In this document: positions 1 to 4,633 of the stretch, one piece after another
How the letters are laid out: every line of letters begins with the position of its first letter
Position numbering within the stretch: the stretch's first letter is position 1
Assembly (NCBI GenBank): GCA_944363745.1
Contig: CALVVD010000051.1
Span: forward strand, 1-6,955
Reading direction: 5' to 3'
Origin: an uncultured Bacilli bacterium
GTDB lineage: Bacteria; Bacillota_I; Bacilli_A; RF39; UBA660
DNA: 6,955 nucleotides
The notes under the pieces: model-generated
What the model saw: only the letters and a program-made list of their open reading frames with translations
The model's database searches: none
Told to the model about the DNA's origin: nothing
Translations under genes and position numbers: made by a program

Positions 1-461
1 TATTTAATTTTTCAATATTAGATAATTTAAAAATAGGTAATTTAGATGCTTCTTTAGATGAAGTTGTTGATGCTTGTAAGAGGGCAGATATATATGATGT
101 AATTATGAATCTTGATGATAAATTTAATACTTTTGTTTTAGAAGGTGGAGTATTGTTAAGTGGAGGGGAAAAACAAAGACTTGCTATTGCCAGGACTTTA
201 TTAAAGAATAGTGATATTATATTATTTGATGAAGCGACTAGTGCTTTAGATAATATTACGCAAGATAAAGTTCAGAAAGCTATATATGGATTAGATAAAA
301 ATAAAACAATTCTTATTATTGCTCATAGATTATCTACTGTTAATAAATGTGATAGGATAGTAGTTGTGGATAAAGGAAATATTATTGATATTGGAACACA
401 TAAAGAATTATATAAAAGATGTAGTAAGTATAGAGAGTTGTATGACTGTGAAATAGTTTAA
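1..461 (+). CDS. ABC exporter half-transporter, ATP-binding domain, 3' end only (copy 1)
   Basis: The reading frame is open from the window edge (first full codon at 3), so the ATG at 105 is internal and the gene starts outside the window. The visible 152 residues are the C-terminal half of a nucleotide-binding domain. They contain the signature LSGGEKQR, Walker B IILFDEAT with the catalytic Glu, the D-loop SALD and the H-loop His in IIAHR. Walker A and the membrane domain lie upstream. The protein would use ATP to export a drug, lipid or peptide across the membrane; the substrate is unknown. It is about 89% identical (roughly 16 differences in 152) to the exporter at 2680-4419, so the two are recent paralogues. 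One difference is notable: before the signature this copy reads FVLEGG where copy 2 has FVGEGG, so the usual Gly of the exporter X-loop is Leu. No terminator lies between its stop and the small-RNA promoter at 480. Confidence 0.95.
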   Translation, partial: FNFSILDNLKIGNLDASLDEVVDACKRADIYDVIMNLDDKFNTFVLEGGVLLSGGEKQRLAIARTLLKNSDIILFDEATSALDNITQDKVQKAIYGLDKNKTILIIAHRLSTVNKCDRIVVVDKGNIIDIGTHKELYKRCSKYRELYDCEIV

Positions 462-479
462 ATTTGTTATCATAAATAT

Positions 480-508
480 TTGCATAAATGTAATAATTAT
501 GATATGAT
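480..508 (+). promoter_or_regulatory. Promoter of small RNA copy A
   Basis: A -35 box TTGCAT (480-485) and a -10 box TATGAT (503-508) are separated by exactly 17 bp, predicting a start near G515. The promoter lies 19 bp after the stop of ABC copy 1. The -10 box and spacer are repeated exactly at 4433-4455 after ABC copy 2, and the 54 bases 484-537 match 4431-4484 without a difference. Confidence 0.75.
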
Positions 509-514
509 GTATAT

Positions 515-632
515 GTAAGAAAAATTTTCATACAATAAAAAAGAGGGAAATACTTAACTTGCCAGAGTTGAGTACTTGCCCCTATGAATTTGGGTTTGTA
601 CTTAATCTATGTTAGATTGAGTACTTTTCTTA
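515..632 (+). ncRNA. Small RNA copy A, putative type I antitoxin RNA
   Basis: This is a predicted transcript of about 115 nt between a good sigma-70-type promoter and an intrinsic terminator, with no convincing ORF. It can fold into a 5' hairpin (TACTTAAC 551-558 with GTTGAGTA 567-574), a small central CCC/GGG element (579-582 with 592-594) and a terminator hairpin. It converges on the 25-residue peptide gene at 640-717 on the other strand. It would be antisense to the 3' part of that mRNA if the mRNA reads through. It also carries GTACTTAAT (598-606), which can pair with ATTGAGTAC in the peptide mRNA 5' leader (760-752) with one G-U. This is the arrangement of type I antitoxins such as RNA II of the par/Fst system. 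The role is inferred; no known Rfam family was recognised. Alternatives are a trans-acting sRNA or a processed 3' UTR of the ABC mRNA. Confidence 0.6.
598..632 (+). terminator. Intrinsic terminator of small RNA A (and of ABC copy 1 read-through)
   Basis: A 12-bp stem (598-609 with 613-624, one G-U pair) closes a 3-nt loop TGT and is followed by TTTTCTTA. On the opposite strand the hairpin is followed by AAACCC, so it is not a good terminator for the convergent peptide transcript. Confidence 0.85.
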
Positions 633-639
633 TATAGTT

Positions 640-717
640 TTACTTTACAAAAAGTAAGATGATTAATAAGAAGATAATTATGATTAATGCAGTAACTAAA
701 AAGTCTATTTTTCTCAT
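640..717 (-). CDS. 25-residue hydrophobic peptide, putative type I toxin
   Basis: The ORF runs from ATG (717-715) to TAA (642-640). The peptide begins MRKIDFLVTALIIII, continues with a Leu/Ile/Phe-rich stretch and ends FVK. It is a single predicted membrane helix of about 20 residues with basic residues at both ends. It has a strong Shine-Dalgarno (AAGGAGGAGG, 736-727) and its own extended -10 promoter. Very short hydrophobic peptides opposite a convergent small RNA are typical of type I toxins that disturb the membrane, such as the Fst/Ldr group. The peptide itself resembles no named family that I can recognise. The SD lies in a hairpin and the mRNA ends can pair, so translation should be tightly limited. 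If the reading is right, loss of the + strand RNA would free translation. It could instead be a small membrane peptide linked to the exporter. Confidence 0.65.
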   Translation of the reverse strand: MRKIDFLVTALIIIIFLLIILLFVK

Positions 718-725
718 AATATCAA

Positions 726-749
726 GCCTCCTCCTTATTAAGAGTAGGC
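726..749 (-). promoter_or_regulatory. Hairpin hiding the Shine-Dalgarno of the small peptide gene
   Basis: Read on the - strand, GCCTACTCTT pairs with AGGAGGAGGC around the loop AATA. This gives nine pairs (one G-U) and one A/G mismatch in a 10-bp stem. The 3' arm is the ribosome binding site, nine bases before the ATG at 717. Occlusion of the SD in this way is a common feature of type I toxin mRNAs. Confidence 0.65.
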
Positions 750-781
750 AAGTACTCAATAGTTAAATTTTCCCCGTAAAT

Positions 782-810
782 ATAGTATCAGATTAATCTC
801 TATAAAGCAA
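782..810 (-). promoter_or_regulatory. Promoter of the small peptide (toxin) gene
   Basis: On the - strand, TTGCTT (810-805) and TACTAT (787-782) are spaced by 17 bp. TGA directly before the -10 gives an extended -10 motif. The start is expected near 775, giving a leader of about 60 nt before the ATG at 717 that contains the SD hairpin and the 13-base repeat 747-759. Confidence 0.65.
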
Positions 811-831
811 GAGAAAAATGTAATAAATTAG

Positions 832-847
832 TTACGAATTTTCGTAA
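832..847. promoter_or_regulatory. Short dyad between divergent promoters, possible operator
   Basis: TTACGAA (832-838) and TTCGTAA (841-847) form a perfect 7-bp inverted repeat around TT. It lies between the peptide promoter on - and the merR promoter on +, 22 bp upstream of the latter's -35. No T-run of terminator quality follows directly. It may be a binding site for an unknown regulator or a chance AT-rich palindrome. Confidence 0.25.
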
Positions 848-868
848 ATGTATTTCTATTTTTTTATA

Positions 869-899
869 TTGACTCTCTAGTTAACTGTAATGTTAAAGT
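869..899 (+). promoter_or_regulatory. MerR-type promoter/operator of the merR operon
   Basis: TTGACT (869-874) and TAAAGT (894-899) are separated by 19 bp, the stretched spacer typical of promoters activated by MerR-family proteins. Within the spacer is the dyad AGTTAACT (879-886). From TTGACTCT to AATGTTA this site matches the one at 2617-2643 with one base difference (T/C at 878 and 2626), which indicates one shared regulator, most likely the MerR protein encoded at 1130-1519. Confidence 0.8.
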
Positions 900-919
900 A
901 GCAGTGAAGGGAGGAAAAT

Positions 920-1099
920 ATTATAAATAGAGATACTAAAATTAAGATAGTGCAATTAAAGATGCTTAAGATGTTATTATTGTTATTAAGAGATGAACTT
1001 GAAAGAGAAGATTATATTGTTAAGGATACTGTAAAGGAAGAACAAAAGGTGTTAGTTTTGACAAAAAAGTTTAGAGGTAAATCTATTAAAGTTCTTTAA
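920..1099 (+). CDS. Small protein of unknown function, about 59 codons, non-canonical start
   Basis: I do not recognise this gene. An open frame ends at TAA 1097-1099. It is preceded by an excellent ribosome binding site, AAGGGAGG (907-914), but the codons at the right distance are ATT (920, spacing 5) and ATA (923, spacing 8). The in-frame GTG (950) and ATGs (962, 971) have no SD. From 923 the product would begin INRDTKIKIVQLK, followed by a leucine run (MLKMLLLLLRDELERED) and a basic C-terminus ending in GKSIKVL. The central part looks like an amphipathic or coiled-coil helix. It is the first gene after the MerR-type promoter and lies 30 bp before merR, so it should be co-transcribed with it. 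Either a rare ATT/ATA start is used, which would keep output low, or an original ATG (for example at 923) has mutated and the gene is decaying. Confidence 0.45.
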   Translation: MINRDTKIKIVQLKMLKMLLLLLRDELEREDYIVKDTVKEEQKVLVLTKKFRGKSIKVL

Positions 1100-1129
1100 A
1101 TTGTAGTATGATATTTATGAAAGGTACTG

Positions 1130-1519
1130 ATGCTTATGCTGTATAGGATTGGTGAGTTTTCTAAACTTACGGGTATTCCAATTAGAACTCTTAGGTATTA
1201 TGATAGTATAGACTTGTTTAAACCTAGTGAAGTTGATTTGTTTACTAGTTATAGATATTATAAAGAAGAACAAGTTAAAGATTTAGAACTTATTAATGAG
1301 TTAAAAGAAGTGGGTTTTACTTTAGAAGAGATTAGAGATAATTGGAATAATTTTAGTGAAGAGTTATTTCTTAAAAGAAAAGAGAAATTATTGGAAGAGA
1401 TTAAACTTAAAAATGAAGCGATTAAGAAAACAGATATTTTAAGAAGTAAACTTAAAGATGGTAAGATAACTGATAAAATAGTAGATAAAAAAACTATTAA
1501 GAAGAAATCAATATTTTAG
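1130..1519 (+). CDS. MerR-family transcriptional regulator
   Basis: The 129-residue protein opens with a classic MerR winged helix-turn-helix: YRIGEFSKLTGIPIRTLRYY, then the wing segment SYRYYKEEQV, then LINELKEVGFTLEEI. A lysine- and glutamate-rich coiled-coil dimerisation helix follows, and the protein ends in a basic tail. It lacks the metal-binding cysteines of MerR/CueR/ZntR and is too short for a large drug-binding domain such as the GyrI-like domain of BmrR. Its inducer is therefore unknown. The start at 1130 is preferred because AAAGG (1120-1124) is 5 nt upstream; the ATG at 1136 is 11 nt away. Such proteins bind between -35 and -10 boxes 19-20 bp apart and twist the DNA to activate transcription. 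Two such sites exist here, at 869-899 and 2617-2647. Autoregulation and control of the exporter at 2680 are therefore likely by inference. Confidence 0.9.
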   Translation: MLMLYRIGEFSKLTGIPIRTLRYYDSIDLFKPSEVDLFTSYRYYKEEQVKDLELINELKEVGFTLEEIRDNWNNFSEELFLKRKEKLLEEIKLKNEAIKKTDILRSKLKDGKITDKIVDKKTIKKKSIF

Positions 1520-1534
1520 GAAAGGTGATGTTTT

Positions 1535-2563
1535 ATGAAAAGTACAAATTTAATAATTGGAGAAGTTAATACATATAAGACTACTGGTGTTATGTTTAAT
1601 GAAGTAATAAACTCTATTAAGAATGGAGAAAATTTATTAATTTTAGATAATAAAAATGAATATTTTGGTACCTTTAAGAGTGAACTTGATAAAAGTAATT
1701 ATAATACATTAGTTTTTAATCTAGATAATTCTTATAAAAGTAATAGTTTTAATCCTTTATTGTTACCTTATAAATATTATAAAGAAAGTAATAGGGATAA
1801 AGCAGTGGAAATGATTAAAGAACTTGGACTTGAAATATTTAAAACTGATAACCCTTATAGTGATCCTTTTTGGGAAAATAGTGCAGCAGATTATTTTATG
1901 GCTTTGGTTTTAATACTATTTAAAGAAGGAAAAGAAGAAGAGATTAATTTAGGTAGTATTCAGGTTATGGTTAGTAAAAGTGATAATATTACTAAGTACT
2001 TTGATAGTTTAGATGTTCTTGATTCTATTTATATTGCAGGAAGTACTACTGTTTATGCACCTAGTGATACTAAAGGTAGTATTCTTTCTGTTATGAAACA
2101 AAAAATAAATGAATTTTGTGTAAGAGAAATGTTACTTAATAATTTATTAGGTAATGATATTGATTTATCTAATATAAAAGATAAAACTGCTATTTTTATT
2201 ATTGGTAATGAAAAGATTAATAGGTTAGGTAATATTTTAATTGATGAGTTAGTTAATGTTTCAATAGACAATAATATTAAATTTACATTTTTCTTAGATG
2301 GTCTATGTGATGTACCTGTTATTTTAGAATTAAATAAAACACTAGATAGAAAGATGAAATTATTTGTAACAGTTCGTTCTATAGAAGAGTTAGAAAATAA
2401 ATATGGTAAATATATAATGGGTAAATTTGAGAATTGTGTTAAAAGTGTAGATGTTGTAGATAAAGATAATTTAATAAACATTAGTAACTCTAAAGATTAT
2501 CCTGAATCTAAAGTTAATAAAGGTGTATATTTAAATATTGAAGAGCTTGTAAATAAATTTTAA
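1535..2563 (+). CDS. Solitary degenerate VirD4/TraG-like ATPase (T4SS coupling-protein-like)
   Basis: The 342-residue protein starts 15 bp after merR, behind AAAGGTGAT. It follows the plan of VirD4/TraG coupling proteins, which are hexameric ATPases that feed DNA or proteins into type IV secretion channels. The motif region is G9-EVNTY-K15-T16, then LLILDNKNEY (usually a DPKGE-like strand), SNSFNPLLL, DPFWENSA near 110, FTFFLDG near 250-256, and LFVTVRSIEELENKYGKY. It is degenerate. The last Gly of Walker A is Tyr (Y14), the Walker B Asp-Glu is Asp-Gly (D255, G256), and the Gln of the usual QS motif is Arg. It also lacks the N-terminal membrane helices and starts almost at Walker A. No relaxase or other conjugation gene is in the window. 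It probably no longer hydrolyses ATP efficiently and may have a regulatory or scaffold role. Family-level similarity is fairly sure, the function is not. Confidence 0.7.
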   Translation: MKSTNLIIGEVNTYKTTGVMFNEVINSIKNGENLLILDNKNEYFGTFKSELDKSNYNTLVFNLDNSYKSNSFNPLLLPYKYYKESNRDKAVEMIKELGLEIFKTDNPYSDPFWENSAADYFMALVLILFKEGKEEEINLGSIQVMVSKSDNITKYFDSLDVLDSIYIAGSTTVYAPSDTKGSILSVMKQKINEFCVREMLLNNLLGNDIDLSNIKDKTAIFIIGNEKINRLGNILIDELVNVSIDNNIKFTFFLDGLCDVPVILELNKTLDRKMKLFVTVRSIEELENKYGKYIMGKFENCVKSVDVVDKDNLINISNSKDYPESKVNKGVYLNIEELVNKF

Positions 2564-2574
2564 AATAATTTATG

Positions 2575-2600
2575 GAAGTAGAATTTATCTGCTTCTTTTC
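2575..2600 (+). terminator. Intrinsic terminator of the merR operon
   Basis: GAAGTAGA (2575-2582) pairs with TCTGCTTC (2588-2595), eight pairs with one G-U, around a 5-nt loop, and TTTTCTTAT follows. It lies 12 bp after the stop of the VirD4-like gene and just before the MerR-type promoter of the ABC exporter, separating the two units. Confidence 0.8.
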
Positions 2601-2616
2601 TTATGTGAAAAAACTA

Positions 2617-2647
2617 TTGACTCTCCAGTTAACTGTAATGTTATGCT
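2617..2647 (+). promoter_or_regulatory. MerR-type promoter/operator of ABC exporter copy 2
   Basis: TTGACT (2617-2622) and TATGCT (2642-2647) are spaced by 19 bp with the perfect palindrome CAGTTAACTG (2626-2635) inside the spacer. The site is nearly the same as 869-893. Long spacers of this kind are poor for RNA polymerase until a MerR dimer distorts the DNA, so the exporter is expected to be inducible by the product of 1130-1519. Confidence 0.85.
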
Positions 2648-2679
2648 TAAGTTGTAAATCTTTTTGAAGGGGGAGTTTG

Positions 2680-4419
2680 ATGAAAAAGATTAAAAATAAT
2701 TTTAAAGAGTTAAAGACAAACTTGAAGATGTGTTGGTATTTTGTTAAGGAGGAGAAACCATATTTTGTACTACTTGCTATTTTATCATTAGTACTTGCAG
2801 GGATAGGTTTTATTTTACCTTTGTTTTCTGCACAGTTACTTTTAAAACTTACAGATGGATTATTAAAAGACTTGATGTTAGTGGCAATTATTATATTCTT
2901 TATAGAGATATTTAGAAATATAGTTGCATATTTCTTTAGAAGAATTTTTGAACTGTATTCTATAAAAGCTACTACAAATGCACAAATTAAAATGTTTGAA
3001 GAGACATTGAAAATAAAAACATCAGAGATAGAAGATAATACTACGGGAATGTTTGTTGATAGAATTAATAATGATACAGAGGAGATAATTAATACTTTTT
3101 CACAGTTGTGCTCTGTTACTATAAATATTATTTCTAATATAGGTGTTTTTCTAGCAGTGTTTGTTATTAATAAATATATGTTTTTATATTTTGTAATATC
3201 TTTTATAATTATAGTTATAATAGAGACTAAGAGAACAAATATTTATTATGAGAGAACTAAAAAAATGCGATTAATTAGCGAGAAGAAAACTGGTCTTATA
3301 TCAGAGATAGTTAGAGGACTACAAGATATTAAACTATTAAATGCTCAGTCTGGTATATTAAAGAAAACAAGAAAACAACTACAAGATATTAATGATGAAA
3401 GAATAGGCATTGTTAAAGTTACATCTAACTTTCAATTTATTTCAGGAAGTGTAAGTGATTTATTTGATGTTATATTTTTTGCATTAGGTAGTTTACTTGT
3501 TTATTTAAATAGTCTTACTATTGCTAACTTTGTTATTTTATATACATATAAGTCTAGAATAGATAGTTTATTAAATTTTTATAATAGTTTTAATATGTAT
3601 GTTAAGAATTTTAATTTGAGTGCTACAAGAGTATTTGAAGTTATAGGAGATACTTTTGATAAAGAAAGTGATAAAGGTAAAAGAATAGATAAATTAAATG
3701 GAAAAATAGAATTTAAAGATGTCTCTTTTGCTTATGATAAAGATAATGTTTTAAATAATATAAGTTTTACTATTAATAAAGGGGAAAGAATTGGGTTTGT
3801 TGGTAGTTCTGGTAGTGGAAAAAGTACTATATTTAAATTATTAACTAAGTTATATTCATTAAATGAAGGAAAGATACTAGTTGATGGAGAAGATATTAGT
3901 AATATTTCTAATAAGTCATTAAGAAAAAATATATCTTTAATTTCTCAAAGTCCTTATATATTTAATTTCTCAGTATTAGATAATTTAAAAATAGGTAATT
4001 TAGATGCTTCCAATGATGAAGTTAAAGATGCTTGTAAAAAGGCTAATATTTATGATGTAATTATGGATCTTGATGATAAGTTTAATACTTTTGTTGGTGA
4101 AGGGGGAGTGATGTTAAGTGGTGGTGAAAAACAAAGACTTGCTATTGCTAGAACACTGTTAAAGAAAAGTAATATTATTCTTTTTGATGAAGCGACTAGT
4201 GCTTTAGATAATGTTACTCAAGATAAAGTACAGAAAGCTATATATGGATTAGATAAAGATAAAACAATATTAATTATTGCACATAGATTATCTACTGTTA
4301 ATAAATGTGATAGAATAGTAGTTGTAGATGATGGGAATATTGTTGATATTGGTACACATAAAGAATTATATAAAAGATGTAGTAAATATAGAGAGTTATA
4401 TGATTGTGAAATGTCTTAA
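2680..4419 (+). CDS. ABC exporter half-transporter, full length (copy 2)
   Basis: The 579-residue protein has the standard exporter order. An N-terminal membrane domain with about six helices (roughly residues 25-310) is followed by an ATP-binding domain. Motifs are the A-loop Tyr in VSFAYDKD, Walker A GSSGSGKST (375-383), the Q-loop in ISQSPYIF, signature LSGGEKQ (479-485), Walker B IILFDEAT with D503 and E504, D-loop SALD and H-loop H535. All catalytic residues are present, so it should be active as a dimer, either with itself or with its paralogue at 1-461. The start is ATG 2680, with AAGGGGGAG just upstream; the in-frame TTG at 2677 is too close to that SD. It is driven by a MerR-type promoter, so the substrate is probably a toxic compound or peptide that the regulator senses; this is inference. 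Its stop is 7 bp before the promoter of small RNA copy B. Confidence 0.95.
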   Translation: MKKIKNNFKELKTNLKMCWYFVKEEKPYFVLLAILSLVLAGIGFILPLFSAQLLLKLTDGLLKDLMLVAIIIFFIEIFRNIVAYFFRRIFELYSIKATTNAQIKMFEETLKIKTSEIEDNTTGMFVDRINNDTEEIINTFSQLCSVTINIISNIGVFLAVFVINKYMFLYFVISFIIIVIIETKRTNIYYERTKKMRLISEKKTGLISEIVRGLQDIKLLNAQSGILKKTRKQLQDINDERIGIVKVTSNFQFISGSVSDLFDVIFFALGSLLVYLNSLTIANFVILYTYKSRIDSLLNFYNSFNMYVKNFNLSATRVFEVIGDTFDKESDKGKRIDKLNGKIEFKDVSFAYDKDNVLNNISFTINKGERIGFVGSSGSGKSTIFKLLTKLYSLNEGKILVDGEDISNISNKSLRKNISLISQSPYIFNFSVLDNLKIGNLDASNDEVKDACKKANIYDVIMDLDDKFNTFVGEGGVMLSGGEKQRLAIARTLLKKSNIILFDEATSALDNVTQDKVQKAIYGLDKDKTILIIAHRLSTVNKCDRIVVVDDGNIVDIGTHKELYKRCSKYRELYDCEMS

Positions 4420-4426
4420 AATATAT

Positions 4427-4455
4427 TTGTATAAATGTAATAATTATGATATGAT
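4427..4455 (+). promoter_or_regulatory. Promoter of small RNA copy B
   Basis: TTGTAT (4427-4432) and TATGAT (4450-4455) are 17 bp apart, predicting a start at G4462. It begins 7 bp after the stop of ABC copy 2 and matches the promoter of copy A except for one base in the -35 box. Confidence 0.75.
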
Positions 4456-4461
4456 GTATAT

Positions 4462-4575
4462 GTAAGAAAAATTTTCATACAATATAAAAAGAGAGGAACA
4501 ATTCAATTTGTCGAGTGAATGTCGCCTCCAAAGATTGGTTTTGACACTCAAGCATATTTGTTGAGTGTCGTTTTT
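4462..4575 (+). ncRNA. Small RNA copy B, orphan paralogue of copy A
   Basis: This predicted transcript has the same promoter, the same first 23 bases and the same length and hairpin plan as copy A. From about 4486 the sequence differs. The 5' hairpin is ATTCA (4501-4505) with TGAAT (4516-4520), the middle one CCAA/TTGG (4528-4531 with 4535-4538), and the terminator follows. Both arms of each stem have changed together relative to copy A, which suggests selection on structure. No hydrophobic peptide ORF or matching inverted repeat lies opposite or downstream; the - strand there is the 3' end of the transglutaminase-like gene. It could be an orphan antitoxin with a target elsewhere, or a regulatory 3' UTR of the exporter mRNA. 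Confidence 0.6.
4543..4575 (+). terminator. Intrinsic terminator of small RNA B and ABC copy 2
   Basis: GACACTCAA (4543-4551) pairs perfectly with TTGAGTGTC (4561-4569) around a 9-nt loop, followed by G and TTTTT (4571-4575). No other terminator follows the ABC gene, so the exporter mRNA probably ends here too. Confidence 0.85.
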
Positions 4576-4596
4576 GTTGTTAATAGAGTGATTTCT

Positions 4597-4626
4597 TTGA
4601 TAATGTGCTAGTTAAAGTAATATAAT
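4597..4626 (+). promoter_or_regulatory. Possible promoter antisense to the transglutaminase-like gene
   Basis: TTGATA (4597-4602) and the consensus TATAAT (4621-4626) are spaced by 18 bp. The predicted start near 4633 lies at the 3' end of the - strand gene, so any transcript would be antisense to it. No + strand gene follows until 5609. Chance matches are frequent in such AT-rich DNA. Confidence 0.3.
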
Positions 4627-4633
4627 TTAATTT

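Larger units (their letters stand above)
568..759. repeat. 13-bp perfect inverted repeat flanking the peptide gene (568-580 and 747-759)
   Basis: TTGAGTACTTGCC at 568-580 is exactly the reverse complement of 747-759. On the peptide mRNA (- strand) the second copy lies in the 5' leader just before the SD hairpin. The first copy would lie near the 3' end if transcription passes the ORF and crosses the small-RNA gene. The two could form a long-distance 5'-3' helix, as described for Hok-type and AapA-type toxin mRNAs. Confidence 0.6.

Noticed and set aside
560..616. 18-codon TTG-started frames inside both small RNAs (also in copy B, from about 4508)
   Set aside because: The two share the same length and end in TGT plus stop, but their amino acids are unrelated and the frames run through structured stems. 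The shared length follows from the common RNA layout.
599..624. Hairpin 598-624 as a bidirectional terminator for the convergent peptide transcript
   Set aside because: On the - strand it is followed by AAACCC, with no U-run. A weaker candidate end is the hairpin at 551-574 followed by a U-rich stretch near 550-535 (- strand).
2053..2481. 142-codon open frame on the - strand
   Set aside because: It lies wholly inside the VirD4-like gene, has no recognisable motif, and is explained as a shadow of the + strand gene's codon use.
4597..4626. Third MerR operator
   Set aside because: The CTAGTTAA core is present, but its distance from the TTGATA box is three bases off and the dyad half is broken (AAAGT), with no gene downstream on +.
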